Notes: generated by a model from the letters alone, not told the origin. DNA of 64,000 nt from Yersinia rochesterensis (GCF_003600645.1 NZ_CP032482.1:1488001-1552000), one strand, 5' to 3'; numbered from the stretch's first letter, positions 19,714 through 29,239 are shown. Made by a program: numbers and translations.

Positions 19714-21426
19714 TTATTTTGTCTGCCAATATCTAAGTTTCGAGGTTTTGCCGATCCCTGGATTAAAACTATTAGTAGGATCGATCTGCTGGTAAAACGC
19801 CTTCAATGCCGGCTTGGCTATGTAGAGGTGCCCGACATTATGTTCAGCTGGGTATTCCGCCCCTTTGTCATTCAGAAGCGCCAACATTTTTTGTTTTAGG
19901 GCGTGCGTATCGACCCCTTTCTTCACGATGTAATCCTGATGGAAAACGTGGCAAAAAAAATGACCATAATAGAGTTTGGCGACCAGACATTGATCTATTT
20001 CGGGTGGTAGCGTCTCAAACCACTGTTCCTCATTACGCGGCAAAGCAATATCCAGTGCCAGTATATCTTCTACTTTATCGGCATGAACTGCGTGATAACG
20101 AATAGCCGCTCCTGCCGCGGCAAAACGATGTAAAAAAGCTTTTTTACCTTCATCAGCAGTACAGGTAATAAAATTACCTTCGGCCGTGGCAAAAAAATCT
20201 TTTAAAAATTGCTGTGCTTCAGCTATCCCTTCACCTGACATTTTCAGCATCAAGTGATGCTCATATTTACTACGGTAACTCTTAAGACGCTTGGGTAAAT
20301 GATTGGGGAGTACCTGGCTGAAACCTTGCATAATACGGTCAGTTAAATGATCTATTAGAAAGGGAACCTTATTAAGGCGGGCATCAATTTTACCTTTTAA
20401 GGTGAAAAAACGCGGCATGCTATTGGTGCCCATTTTGTTGATCATCACAAATGTATCTTTGCCATACACTTCTGCAATATCAAAAATATCGCGATGCATA
20501 TATTCGCCAGCAACGGGTAAATGTTTGAAGTCACGTAAAATAGCACGCCGTAACTCAGTTAAGACCTGAGTTTGATTGGTACCGATATAGAAAACTTGCT
20601 GCTGTTTGTCACTGGGGAATGTATCTAACCGAACAGCAAATACAGCTAATTTACCTGCGCATCCAGAGGCCTCAAAGAGACGCCGTGGATCGGCATTAAA
20701 ACGTGACGGTGTTGACGCATCAATATCTCTCACTCGCGTCGCATATTCATGATCGGATGCTTGTTGGGTACCCTGATCAATATCACTGACAGGGTAATTG
20801 CCTCGCTCCAAGCATTGTAAAATCTCTTCTGGTGTATCGCCTAAATAAATTCCTAAGTGGTTAATTAATTGCAATTCACCTTGTGCATCAATCTGTGCGA
20901 ATAGCGCCATTTCCGTGTATGCAGGGCCTCTTTGAACCAATGAACCACCTGAATTATTGCAAATACCTCCGATGACGGAAGCACCAATACAGGAAGAGCC
21001 AATGACGGAATGAGGCTCTCTATTATAAGGTTTTAAGCGTTTTTCCAATTGATTCAATGTGCTACCAGGAAAACCAATGACTTGTTTACCATCATTGAGT
21101 AGCTGAATTTGATTAAGGCGCAATGTATTTAATATAACAATGGGGCGGTCGTAATCATCACCACTAGGGGTCGACCCCTCAGTCAGCCCTGTATTAGCCG
21201 CTTGCATTATAACGATAGTATCGGCTGCAACACAGGCTTGCAGCAACTGCCATTGCTGTAACAATGTAGAGGGGAACACAACAGCGAGGGCAGAACCTGC
21301 CCCTGACCTAAAGCCCGAACGATAGCGTTCAGTTTGTCGTTTGCCAGTCAATAAGTAGCGCGCGCCTACGATATGTTGTAATTGAGTCAGTAAGGTTTGC
21401 GTTTTTTCATCATAAGAGTGATTCAT
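19714..21426 (-). CDS. dld: Quinone-dependent D-lactate dehydrogenase
   Basis: 570-residue peripheral membrane flavoenzyme that oxidises D-lactate to pyruvate and passes electrons to the quinone pool. The FAD-binding PCMH-type domain is clear (NTGLTEGSTPSG near residue 80; HSVIGSSCIGASVIGG near 140), as are the membrane-binding and cap domains (VAGEYMHRDIFDIAE; HRFAAAGAAIRYHAVH). The start at 21424-21426 gives a protein that aligns with E. coli Dld; the frame extends 8 codons upstream. pbpG and dld are neighbours in E. coli as well. Confidence 0.96.
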   Translation of the reverse strand: MNHSYDEKTQTLLTQLQHIVGARYLLTGKRQTERYRSGFRSGAGSALAVVFPSTLLQQWQLLQACVAADTIVIMQAANTGLTEGSTPSGDDYDRPIVILNTLRLNQIQLLNDGKQVIGFPGSTLNQLEKRLKPYNREPHSVIGSSCIGASVIGGICNNSGGSLVQRGPAYTEMALFAQIDAQGELQLINHLGIYLGDTPEEILQCLERGNYPVSDIDQGTQQASDHEYATRVRDIDASTPSRFNADPRRLFEASGCAGKLAVFAVRLDTFPSDKQQQVFYIGTNQTQVLTELRRAILRDFKHLPVAGEYMHRDIFDIAEVYGKDTFVMINKMGTNSMPRFFTLKGKIDARLNKVPFLIDHLTDRIMQGFSQVLPNHLPKRLKSYRSKYEHHLMLKMSGEGIAEAQQFLKDFFATAEGNFITCTADEGKKAFLHRFAAAGAAIRYHAVHADKVEDILALDIALPRNEEQWFETLPPEIDQCLVAKLYYGHFFCHVFHQDYIVKKGVDTHALKQKMLALLNDKGAEYPAEHNVGHLYIAKPALKAFYQQIDPTNSFNPGIGKTSKLRYWQTK

Positions 21427-21565
21427 TCGTGCGGCTCCCTGTAATGACATTTACTTTTTATAGCGTTGGACCTCACACCCGCGTTCAGTCCGATATGAAA
21501 CAGCTATTTTGGTGCAATGAAGTAAACATGAGGGGCGGCATGCTTTCCTGATAAAACGTGTACTT

Positions 21566-21581
21566 TGTGAGTTTACTCACA
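21566..21581. promoter_or_regulatory. Perfect-core CRP (cAMP receptor protein) binding site
   Basis: TGTGA-GTTTAC-TCACA is an exact match to the TGTGA-N6-TCACA core, flanked by TT and TTTT. It lies in the divergent dld-cyaB spacer, about 140 bases upstream of dld and 195 bases upstream of cyaB. Which gene it controls cannot be read from the sequence. Confidence 0.72.
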
Positions 21582-21774
21582 TTTTTTTTGCTTAAAAAGC
21601 ATTCAGTATTCACATTACTGTGTTTTAAACATTACTAACTCTGATGATTAATTGAGAGGGCAAGACAGAGGATAGTGATGGATTCGCCCTTTAATATCTT
21701 GATAAGAGTTTTGATCATTACGCGATGAGGTATAGGATCGGATACAAGAACTACGCTAATTAATAAGGTATTTT

Positions 21775-22314
21775 ATGAGTGAGCATTTTGTGGGTAAATA
21801 TGAAGTTGAGTTGAAGTTTCAAGTATCGAACCTCACTCAATTACATGAACAGTTAGCAATACATAAAGCAGTGCCATTTACTGTCAATAATCATGAAAAA
21901 GATATCTATCTGGAAGCTAATGGTGGCGATTTAGCGGCTAAACAGATCAGTATGCTTTTACGCGAAATGAATCCATCAGGTATTCGTTTATGGATAGTCA
22001 AGGGGCCGGGTACGGAACGCTGTGAAGCGAGCAATATTGAAGATATCGATAAAGTGAAGAGCATGTTGTCAACGCTAGGGTATCAACCCGCGTTTACACT
22101 AGAAAAACAACGTAGCATCTATTTTATTGGGAAGTTCCACGTTACGGTTGATAGTTTGGCGGAGTTAGGTAATTTTGCTGAAATAGCCATCATGACTGAT
22201 GATTTTGCTGCTCTTGATAATCTTAAGGCAGAATGCCGAGAGTTAGCTAACGGATTGGGATTATTAGTAGAACAACAAGAAAACCGTTCATACCGGCAAT
22301 TGCTCGGTTTCTAA
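21775..22314 (+). CDS. cyaB: Class IV adenylate cyclase (CYTH domain)
   Basis: 179-residue enzyme of the CYTH superfamily that makes cAMP from ATP. The ExExK signature is in YEVELKFQV (residues 9-17), and the tunnel-fold charged strands follow ([19 protein letters not shown] near 62; EKQRSIYF near 105; FAEIAIM near 137). It is nearly identical in length and motifs to the Y. pestis class IV cyclase of known structure. E. coli relies on a class I enzyme and lacks this type. RBS is weak (AATAAGG, 8 bases upstream). A CRP site lies upstream. Confidence 0.94.
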   Translation: MSEHFVGKYEVELKFQVSNLTQLHEQLAIHKAVPFTVNNHEKDIYLEANGGDLAAKQISMLLREMNPSGIRLWIVKGPGTERCEASNIEDIDKVKSMLSTLGYQPAFTLEKQRSIYFIGKFHVTVDSLAELGNFAEIAIMTDDFAALDNLKAECRELANGLGLLVEQQENRSYRQLLGF

Positions 22315-22342
22315 CTATTGTATGATTTGTCATTATAAAGTC

Positions 22343-22368
22343 TTGGCCGCTCTGCGTATCACGGCCAA
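22343..22368. terminator. Hairpin between convergent cyaB and yajD
   Basis: Perfect stem TTGGCCG / CGGCCAA in the 60-base gap between the two stops. No real T run on either side, so only a probable terminator. Confidence 0.4.
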
Positions 22369-22374
22369 ATAGGT

Positions 22375-22716
22375 TTATTTCTTCATCAAAGACTTCAAAT
22401 TGGCGAATGGATTATGGGTGGCAACACCCTGATCATTCTGCGCATCATCCCCGGCAATCACCGTCGAGCCATACAGGTCTGCTTCTGTATATTTAGAGTG
22501 TTCATGGTCATGACAAAAAAGACATAGCATCTCCCAATTGCTGCCATCTTCTGGGTTATTACTATGGTCATGGTCAATATGGTGAACTGTTAGTTCTCGC
22601 AGGTTGGAATAAACAAATTCTCGTGAGCATTTACCGCAAACCCACGGAAAAATCTTTAATGCTTTCTCCCTATACCCACTTTCTAGACGCGCGTAGTTCT
22701 TCGGTATATATGCCAT
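22375..22716 (-). CDS. yajD: HNH nuclease family protein YajD
   Basis: 113-residue HNH protein with zinc-finger cysteines. CGKCSREF and CLFCHDHEH supply two CxxC pairs, and LTVHHIDHDHSNNPEDGSNW is the HNH core. It matches E. coli YajD closely over its full length from the start at 22714-22716; a frame of 12 more codons upstream is not supported. Its biochemical role is not established; the fold suggests DNA cleavage. In E. coli it lies elsewhere. Confidence 0.92.
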   Translation of the reverse strand: MAYIPKNYARLESGYREKALKIFPWVCGKCSREFVYSNLRELTVHHIDHDHSNNPEDGSNWEMLCLFCHDHEHSKYTEADLYGSTVIAGDDAQNDQGVATHNPFANLKSLMKK

Positions 22717-23092
22717 ATCAGCCTTCAATTCTACGAGAAACAATGTTTGCATTTTAGCGTGAAAACAGACGGTAGACTATCAACTATTGGCTATTAATCT
22801 TTAGGCCATACTTCCTCATTAGAGTCTGCTTCTGTAGGAACATATTGAATCAGTTATAAAAATATGTGTTTAGATACTCATGTTGATACTGATAATTTTT
22901 GAGACTTTTGCTGATGATTTAAAGGGATAAGTCGTTTTACACTATCACTGAGTTTTTATGATCACCTTTTTATATTATTCAGTATAGAGTTATTGGCATA
23001 AGATTATGTGTACTCCCGCTAATAGACTTATTTTACGGCATGCAATACAGCGTGTTTAGCCTGAAATCCTTTGCCGATAGAGTTGAGGCGAT
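22717..23092. other. Intergenic yajD to SUFU gene
   Basis: 376 bases, AT-rich, between divergent genes. It should hold both promoters. I see no convincing small gene, repeat or operator in it. Confidence 0.3.
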
Positions 23093-24196
23093 ATGAAAGA
23101 ATCTGAGGTACTGGCCGAAGTCAGTAATGAAAACCAGACATTAGTAGCTGTGGTGCAACAAGACCAACGGGTTGTCTACTTCTATATTTATCCGCAAGAA
23201 GCATTTGAAGAACGTTTCCCCGTCCGCGCTTGCTGGGTGAGAAATTTGGTCGCAGCTCCAATATCGGCTGATAATACCGCCCTTGAACAAGGACTAGCTC
23301 CGCGTTTGGCGGCAGAGTTTTGCCGTAATGTAGCTGGCGAGGCTGAACTTGATGCACAGTTTATTTCGATTATCTGGTCAGAAAGTGATGATGGCGCAGC
23401 ATTATGGTATCAGGGGCAATTACTGGCGATTATTCCCGGGTGGAGCTTATATATTGATCACTCTGTTTGTTATTCTGCCAGTTGTATTAAAGACAATCCG
23501 CTAACATTACCTTTAGGGTCTGCTTCTACTAACCCCCAATATACTCATGCACAAAATACTCGCCAATTTTGGCGGGTTTGGCAGCAGGAGGAAGGGAATC
23601 CATGGCCTGCATTGCAGGCTGAGTATATTCAGTGCTATGAACAACACTGTGGTCCATCGGTTAAATATTATGCCATCGATCAAGGTAAGTGGCCGCCTAT
23701 GGCTATCTCACAGCACGAAAAAGAGGGAATATATTACTTTCTGACGTTGGGGGTTAGTATTCGTCCCCAACCATGGGTCGAAATATTATTTAATGACGAT
23801 GCTGCTAAATATCGGCGTTTCGAAATGGCTATAGCGATTGATAGCCAATTTGTTAATGAGGACAATGCTATCCATATGGCTAGTGCGTTGGCAGGTTTTG
23901 CTCATGTACCTTGGAGTAAAATAACTTGGCTGGGGGAGGGGCATACATTGGAATCAGAAGTCGCCCCTCAAGGGTATGAGGGTTATGTCTTGTCATCAAA
24001 GCTTTATGCTAATGCAGACAGCCTAATATTGCCTCTCCAGCAAGATGACCCGGTTAATATATATTGGGCCAGCCCCATTTTTGCCAGCGAAAGAGAATTT
24101 TCCCATAGTGTGCCGAATGGCGGGTATGATTTGCTGAAAAAGCTACAGCAACAGGGGGTTAATCATATTTTTTCACCCCGTGAGTCCATTATTTAA
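23093..24196 (+). CDS. Suppressor-of-fused (SUFU) domain protein
   Basis: 367-residue soluble protein without signal peptide or membrane segment. The C-terminal half (from about residue 190) resembles bacterial SUFU domains: a GxxxYFLTLGVS strand, a central AxxLAxFAHVPW segment and the closing NIYWASPIFASEREF motif followed by GGYDLLKKLQQQG. Bacterial SUFU proteins have been proposed as immunity proteins of polymorphic toxins, but no toxin gene is adjacent. It starts 3 bases after GAGGCGAT, an acceptable RBS. It stands alone between yajD and a GlsB-type gene. The family call is by motif memory and moderately sure. Confidence 0.6.
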   Translation: MKESEVLAEVSNENQTLVAVVQQDQRVVYFYIYPQEAFEERFPVRACWVRNLVAAPISADNTALEQGLAPRLAAEFCRNVAGEAELDAQFISIIWSESDDGAALWYQGQLLAIIPGWSLYIDHSVCYSASCIKDNPLTLPLGSASTNPQYTHAQNTRQFWRVWQQEEGNPWPALQAEYIQCYEQHCGPSVKYYAIDQGKWPPMAISQHEKEGIYYFLTLGVSIRPQPWVEILFNDDAAKYRRFEMAIAIDSQFVNEDNAIHMASALAGFAHVPWSKITWLGEGHTLESEVAPQGYEGYVLSSKLYANADSLILPLQQDDPVNIYWASPIFASEREFSHSVPNGGYDLLKKLQQQGVNHIFSPRESII

Positions 24197-24350
24197 TTTC
24201 AACTGGACATGACAGATCTGATTTGCAGATTTTGTTATTCGGGTCTTAACTTAACTATGACGATAGTGGTTTAAGGCCGTAATGTTAAGTTTGTAATAAG
24301 TGAGATAGGCAAGCCAGCTATCAGTGAAAATTAATTTTATGGAGGTGTTT

Positions 24351-24599
24351 ATGGGCATACTATCTTGGATTATTTTTGGTCTTATCGCTGGGATTTTAGC
24401 TAAATGGATTATGCCAGGAGAGGATGGCGGTGGTTTTATTATGACTATAATCCTTGGTGTGGTAGGTGCGTTAGTTGGTGGTTATATTAGTACTTTCTTT
24501 GGGATGGGTAAGGTTGATGGATTTAACCTTGGTAGCTTTGTGGTGGCGGTTATTGGCTCACTGGTTGTGCTGCTTGTCTATCGAAAGTTGAGAAGTTAG
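24351..24599 (+). CDS. GlsB/YeaQ/YmgE family stress-response membrane protein
   Basis: 82-residue, glycine-rich protein with three hydrophobic segments (residues about 4-20, 28-48, 58-78), typical of the transglycosylase-associated/GlsB family. The pattern GLIAGILAKWIMPG near the start and ILGVVGALVGGYI are family hallmarks. ATG 24351 has GGAGGTG at 6 bases, much better than the in-frame ATG at 24324. Family members are often induced by envelope or general stress; the function is unknown. Confidence 0.88.
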   Translation: MGILSWIIFGLIAGILAKWIMPGEDGGGFIMTIILGVVGALVGGYISTFFGMGKVDGFNLGSFVVAVIGSLVVLLVYRKLRS

Positions 24600-24692
24600 C
24601 AACTTTTCAGGTGCTTATTATAGTGATTTTAAATAATTATTTTTTGACTAAATAAGCATTAAACAAGAAAATGCTCGCTCATCAAGAATATA

Positions 24693-24722
24693 AGAAAGGT
24701 GGCTAAATTTTGTCACCTTTCT
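24693..24722 (+). terminator. Hairpin after the GlsB-type gene
   Basis: Stem AGAAAGGTG / CACCTTTCT with a 12-base loop, about 95 bases downstream of the stop and 80 bases before phnC. Little T tail; could be a weak terminator or part of the phnC leader. Confidence 0.4.
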
Positions 24723-24799
24723 CTCATAAAAATATCATCAATATGTAATAAAAATATTCGTTAATGGCACATGACTAAAGGCAATATGAGAAATATGAC

Positions 24800-25636
24800 A
24801 TGGGCCAGGCATTATGCAAACTCACTATGGCTGATTACCCAGCTGCGGTGTCAGAACCGCGTAAAAAGGTACTTGCTGTTAAAGGTTTGGTTAAGGCGTA
24901 TAAGTCACAACACCGAGTTCTGGATGATATTAATTTTGAGCTTCATGCGGGTGAATTCGTCGCAATAATTGGTCGCTCTGGTGCTGGTAAATCTACGTTA
25001 CTACATGTTTTAAATGGCACTATTCCCAGTAGTGCTGGTGAAATTATTAATTACCATGATAATAACGAAACACAAAATATAGCCGCCTTGACGACAAAGC
25101 AGATGCGTAAATGGCGAGCTAAATGTGGTATGATTTTTCAGGATTTCTGTTTGGTTCCTCGCCTTGATGTTATAACTAACGTTTTATTAGGTCGCCTCAG
25201 TTACACCTCCACGCTAAAATCATTTTTTAAGATATTTGCGGACCAGGATCGCGCCAGAGCCATCGAATTATTACAGTGGCTTAATATGCTGCCGCATGCT
25301 TTGCAACGCGCAGAAAACCTTTCGGGTGGACAAATGCAGCGTGTTGCTATTTGCCGTGCCATGATGCAAAACCCAAAAATATTATTGGCTGATGAGCCTG
25401 TCGCTTCTTTGGACCCTAAGAATACGACTCGTATTATGAATACATTACAGAAAATAAGTGAAAATGATATTGCGGTGGTTGTTAATTTACACTCTGTCGA
25501 TTTAGTGAAAGATTATTGTACTAGAGTTATTGGTATTGCTCATGGGCGAGTTATTTTTGACGGTCATCCCTCTATGCTAAATGACACCATTATTCAGGAT
25601 ATATATAGTGACGAATCACCTGAGCTTTTGCATTAA
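24800..25636 (+). CDS. phnC: Phosphonate-type ABC transporter ATP-binding protein
   Basis: 278-residue ATPase of a PhnC-type importer. Walker [10 protein letters not shown] (near residue 58), Q-loop IFQDFCLV, signature LSGGQMQR and Walker [14 protein letters not shown] are intact. The [18 protein letters not shown] and [11 protein letters not shown] segments are typical of PhnC. ATG 24827 is an alternative start, since family members begin closer to VLAVKGL. It is followed by phnD and two permease genes, so a complete importer is present. No C-P lyase or other phosphonate-degrading gene lies nearby. Confidence 0.88.
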   Translation: MGQALCKLTMADYPAAVSEPRKKVLAVKGLVKAYKSQHRVLDDINFELHAGEFVAIIGRSGAGKSTLLHVLNGTIPSSAGEIINYHDNNETQNIAALTTKQMRKWRAKCGMIFQDFCLVPRLDVITNVLLGRLSYTSTLKSFFKIFADQDRARAIELLQWLNMLPHALQRAENLSGGQMQRVAICRAMMQNPKILLADEPVASLDPKNTTRIMNTLQKISENDIAVVVNLHSVDLVKDYCTRVIGIAHGRVIFDGHPSMLNDTIIQDIYSDESPELLH

Positions 25637-25672
25637 CTCCCACTTATCCCTTTATCAGAATAGGTTATTTTA

Positions 25673-26602
25673 ATGAAGAAAGTACTTTGTCTTACCTCAT
25701 TAGTGGCAAGTGTAATGATATTTAATGCCACAGCAGCGGATGCACCAAAAGAAATTAATCTGGGTATCCTTGGCGGGCAGAATGCAACACAGCAAATTGG
25801 CGATAATATATGTGTTAAGGAATTCTTAGAGAAGGAATTAAATGTTAAAACAAATTTGCATAACGCATCTGATTACTCCGGCGTTATTCAAGGTTTGTTA
25901 GGTGGAAAGATTGACCTGGTATTAAGTATGTCTCCTTCCTCTTTTGCTTCTGTTTATATCAAAGATCCTAAAGCTGTTGATATTGTAGGTATTGCTATTG
26001 ATGATACTGACCAATCTCGCGGCTATCACTCTGTCGTCGTCGTAAAAGCAGATAGCCCTTATCAGAAGATTGAAGACTTAAAGGGTAAAGCATTTGGCTT
26101 TGCTGACCCAGATTCAACCTCTGGTTTCTTGATCCCCAATCAGATATTTAAACAGAAATTAGGCGGGACACCAGATAACAAATATAACAATTTTTTCTCT
26201 AGCGTGACATTCTCTGGCGGGCATGAGCAAGATATTCTTGGGGTCATTAATGGCCAATTTGACGGTGCAGTAACTTGGGCATCGATGATCGGTGATTATA
26301 ATACTGGATATACTAGCGGCGCATTTACCCGCATGATTCGTATGGATCATCCAGATTTAATGAAGCAGCTCCGTATTATCTGGGAATCTCCCCTTATTCC
26401 TAATGGTCCGATTTTAGTCCGCGGTGCTTTGCCACCTGAGTTTAAAGCGCAGCTAGTGGCTGCGGTTAAAAAACTGGATAAAGAAGATCATGGTTGTTTC
26501 ATCAAAGCGATGGGTGGCAAACAGCATATTGGTGAAACATCACTCAGCGAGTATCAAACTATTATTGATATGAAGCGCGAATTAACCAAAGGCGACCGTT
26601 AA
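25673..26602 (+). CDS. phnD: Phosphonate-type ABC transporter substrate-binding protein
   Basis: 309-residue periplasmic binding protein. A signal peptide (MKKVLCLTSLVASVMIFN, cleavage after ATA or AADA) precedes a PhnD-type domain with the family motifs GFADPDSTSGFLIP (near residue 141), FSGGHEQDI and GAVTW. PhnD proteins bind phosphonates such as 2-aminoethylphosphonate; close relatives bind phosphite, hypophosphite or phosphate, so the true ligand is open. It is 36 bases after phnC. A hairpin follows before the first permease gene. Confidence 0.88.
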   Translation: MKKVLCLTSLVASVMIFNATAADAPKEINLGILGGQNATQQIGDNICVKEFLEKELNVKTNLHNASDYSGVIQGLLGGKIDLVLSMSPSSFASVYIKDPKAVDIVGIAIDDTDQSRGYHSVVVVKADSPYQKIEDLKGKAFGFADPDSTSGFLIPNQIFKQKLGGTPDNKYNNFFSSVTFSGGHEQDILGVINGQFDGAVTWASMIGDYNTGYTSGAFTRMIRMDHPDLMKQLRIIWESPLIPNGPILVRGALPPEFKAQLVAAVKKLDKEDHGCFIKAMGGKQHIGETSLSEYQTIIDMKRELTKGDR

Positions 26603-26622
26603 GTCGGTCCTGCGGATAAAAT

Positions 26623-26656
26623 ATGATAGCTCTGGTTTATCTGGGCTATCATTTTT
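26623..26656 (+). promoter_or_regulatory. Intra-operon hairpin after phnD
   Basis: Stem ATGATAGC / GCTATCAT with a 14-base loop followed by TTTT, ending 16 bases before the phnE1 start. It looks like an attenuator or 3'-stabiliser that would raise phnD over permease expression. Confidence 0.55.
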
Positions 26657-26671
26657 AGGTGGTAGCTAATT

Positions 26672-27535
26672 TTGAATACAGACTTTAACTATTACTATCA
26701 AAAGGTTCGCGCTAAACAAAAACGTGAAACGTTGATTTGGTCATTGATGCTGGCAATTATCTATCTTGGTGCAGGAAATATTGCTGAGTTTAATTTACAT
26801 ACTATTTTTATTTCTATTCCGCATTTTTTTGATTATCTAGTTGAAACTATTCCCGTACTCCATTGGCATAAATTATTTGCAGATGGTCATACGGAAGGCT
26901 CCTTGGCTTATTGGGGTTATCGTCTGCCAATTCAGTTACCGCTAATCTGGGAAACTCTACAACTGGCGGTGGCATCGACGATTTTGTCGGTTATGGTTGC
27001 TATTATTTTTGCCTTTTTAGCAGCGAATAATACTCATAGTCCATCGTGGTTGAGATTATCTATTCGCACCTTTGTTGCCTTTTTACGCACTATGCCAGAA
27101 TTGGCATGGGCGGTGATGTTCGTCATGGCTTTTGGTATTGGGGCTATTCCCGGTTTTTTGGCGTTGGCATTACATACTATTGGTAGCTTAACTAAGTTGT
27201 TTTACGAGTCATTGGAAACTGCATCAGATAAACCTGTTCGCGGTCTTGCTGCTTGTGGTGCCGGTAAATTACAACGGATGCGTTTTGCGCTTTGGCCACA
27301 AGTAAAACCCATATTTCTTTCCTATAGTTTTATGCGGTTGGAAATTAATTTTCGCCAATCGACCATTTTGGGTTTGGTGGGGGCGGGGGGAATCGGTCAG
27401 GAGTTGATGACCTCAATAAAACTGGATCGTTATGATCAGGTGAGTATGACATTATTACTGATTATTATTGTAGTTTCGTTACTGGATTATACATCCGGTA
27501 AATTACGCAAACGAGTTGTAGAGGGCGTGTCATAA
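26672..27535 (+). CDS. phnE: Phosphonate-type ABC transporter permease 1
   Basis: 287-residue PhnE-type inner-membrane permease with about six membrane segments. The coupling motif ALAACGAGKLQRMRFALWP (EAA-like loop, near residue 191) and the GLVGAGGIGQEL segment near 245 are characteristic. The start is a TTG at 26672 preceded by AGGTGG; no ATG or GTG suits. The stop overlaps the next permease start by one base (TAATG). Confidence 0.87.
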   Translation: MNTDFNYYYQKVRAKQKRETLIWSLMLAIIYLGAGNIAEFNLHTIFISIPHFFDYLVETIPVLHWHKLFADGHTEGSLAYWGYRLPIQLPLIWETLQLAVASTILSVMVAIIFAFLAANNTHSPSWLRLSIRTFVAFLRTMPELAWAVMFVMAFGIGAIPGFLALALHTIGSLTKLFYESLETASDKPVRGLAACGAGKLQRMRFALWPQVKPIFLSYSFMRLEINFRQSTILGLVGAGGIGQELMTSIKLDRYDQVSMTLLLIIIVVSLLDYTSGKLRKRVVEGVS

Positions 27536-28440
27536 TGTTGACAGACCACTTGAGCGCCGAGCAGCTGGCAATAGTGAAACAACAGCATCCGCAGATTTTC
27601 TTACAGCAAAAACGGTATATAAAATCGGTCACGATAATTGCTGTAGGCATTTTTTTATATTATCTTTTTTTCTTCAAAACCTTTGGTATTCCCTGGCAGA
27701 CATTTGTTAATGGTAGCCAGCAAATAAGCCGGTATTTTTTACGGATGTTTGTCTGGCATGATTTTGTTAATTGGCCATTTAGATATTACTTCGGTCAGAT
27801 TTTTATTACCTTAGCAATTGTTTTTGCCGGAACAATCACTGCAACCTTGATTGCTTTGCCTCTTTCATTTTTGGCTGCGCGAAATGTGATGTCGACGCCG
27901 GGTTTACGCCTTATTTCATTTGTCGTGCGCCGTTTCTTGGATATTTTCCGTGGTATTGATATGGCGATCTGGGGGCTGATTTTTGTCCGTGCTGTCGGGA
28001 TGGGGCCACTTGCTGGGGTGCTGGCGATTATTATGCAAGATATGGGCTTACTCGGTAAACTCTATGCAGAAGGGCATGAAGCGGTAGATAAATCACCTAA
28101 TCGCGGTTTAACTGCTCTGGGAGCTAATGCATTACAAAAACAGCGTTTTGGCATTTTCACTCAATCTTTTCCCACCTTTTTAGCTCTCAGCCTCTATCAG
28201 ATTGAATCCAATACCCGTTCGGCCGCAGTATTAGGTTTTGTGGGCGCTGGCGGTATAGGCTTAGTTTATGCTGAGAATATGAGACTATGGAATTGGGATG
28301 TTGTTATGTTTATTACTTTAATAATGGTTGTCATTGTAATGATCATGGATAAAGTTTCTTCCACTTTACGGAAGAAATATATTATTGGTGAGGAAATTCT
28401 ACTTTATCAACCAACTAATAATATTAAAGCTAAGACTTAA
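27535..28440 (+). CDS. phnE: Phosphonate-type ABC transporter permease 2
   Basis: 301-residue second PhnE-type permease, paralogous to the preceding gene: ALGANALQKQRFGIF is the coupling loop and GFVGAGGIGLVYA the terminal motif. Two different permeases imply a heterodimeric membrane channel, as in several phosphite and phosphonate importers. Translation is coupled to the upstream gene. It ends the phnCDEE operon. Confidence 0.87.
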   Translation: MLTDHLSAEQLAIVKQQHPQIFLQQKRYIKSVTIIAVGIFLYYLFFFKTFGIPWQTFVNGSQQISRYFLRMFVWHDFVNWPFRYYFGQIFITLAIVFAGTITATLIALPLSFLAARNVMSTPGLRLISFVVRRFLDIFRGIDMAIWGLIFVRAVGMGPLAGVLAIIMQDMGLLGKLYAEGHEAVDKSPNRGLTALGANALQKQRFGIFTQSFPTFLALSLYQIESNTRSAAVLGFVGAGGIGLVYAENMRLWNWDVVMFITLIMVVIVMIMDKVSSTLRKKYIIGEEILLYQPTNNIKAKT

Positions 28441-28485
28441 TATGTATTTTAATGGTTAAGTTTATTGTTTGTTTATCTCTTACCC

Positions 28486-28516
28486 TTATTAGTTATTTAT
28501 TAGAAATAACTAATAA
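28486..28516. repeat. Perfect AT-rich inverted repeat after phnE2
   Basis: 13-bp arms TTATTAGTTATTT / AAATAACTAATAA around ATTAG, 45 bases past the operon end. It has only two or so G:C pairs in the stem, so it is either a weak terminator or a protein-binding palindrome near the yehS promoter. Confidence 0.55.
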
Positions 28517-28693
28517 ATAATTATATGTCATGGTTTTCAATTTTTGCTATATGTGTATTTTTATTATCAGCCAGATTTACATTGAGAAAATCGGTGTTGA
28601 TCTATACAATACTGCCCGCTAGGCGTTAAAGACGATTTTTTTCTTGCGATATTCGCGCGCGCCTAATCTAAATAATAGGAATAGGGCAGTAAT

Positions 28694-29164
28694 ATGATCA
28701 ACAACGATGTGCTCCGTAGTGTTCGCTATATGCTTAACGTAAACGATACCAAGATAACAGAGATCATTAAGCTGGCTGATTTTGACGTGGACAATGCGGA
28801 TGTCGTTAATTTTCTTAAAAAAGAAGACGAAGCTGGATATCAGGATTGTCCTGACCTGGTGATGGCACATTTCCTCAATGGCCTGATTTTCTTTAGACGT
28901 GGTAAGGATGACAAGTTCCCTGCGCCAGCGGTAGAGCCAGTCATTACGAACAATATAGTGCTAAAAAAACTACGTGTGGCATTTGAATTGAAAGATACCG
29001 ATATGCACGATGTTTTCAACGCGGTCGAATTCCCAGTATCTAAGCCTGAGTTAAATGCATTGTTCCGTAAAGAAGGCAGCAAAAACTTCCGCCCTTGTGG
29101 TGATCAGGTATTGCGTTATTTCCTGAAAGGTTTGACATTGCGTATCCGTGGCCCTAAAAAATAA
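28694..29164 (+). CDS. yehS: YehS family protein (DUF1456)
   Basis: 156-residue cytoplasmic protein made of two related DUF1456 repeats (residues about 1-70 and 88-150), each with the pattern NDVLRSVRYML / NNIVLKKLRVAF followed by a CPDLVMAHFLNGL / CGDQVLRYFLKGL helix. It matches E. coli YehS in length and motifs. RBS AATAGGAAT is present. The function is unknown. A terminator follows. Confidence 0.9.
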   Translation: MINNDVLRSVRYMLNVNDTKITEIIKLADFDVDNADVVNFLKKEDEAGYQDCPDLVMAHFLNGLIFFRRGKDDKFPAPAVEPVITNNIVLKKLRVAFELKDTDMHDVFNAVEFPVSKPELNALFRKEGSKNFRPCGDQVLRYFLKGLTLRIRGPKK

Positions 29165-29210
29165 AAGTAATTATTTTGATATAAAAGGCCAATGTTAATT
29201 GCAAGTAAGA

Positions 29211-29239
29211 AAGGAGTGGTATTATGCTATTCCTTTTTT
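29211..29239 (+). terminator. Rho-independent terminator of yehS
   Basis: Stem AAGGAGTGGT / GCTATTCCTT (with G:T pairs), ATTAT loop, then TTTT, about 45 bases after the yehS stop. Confidence 0.55.
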
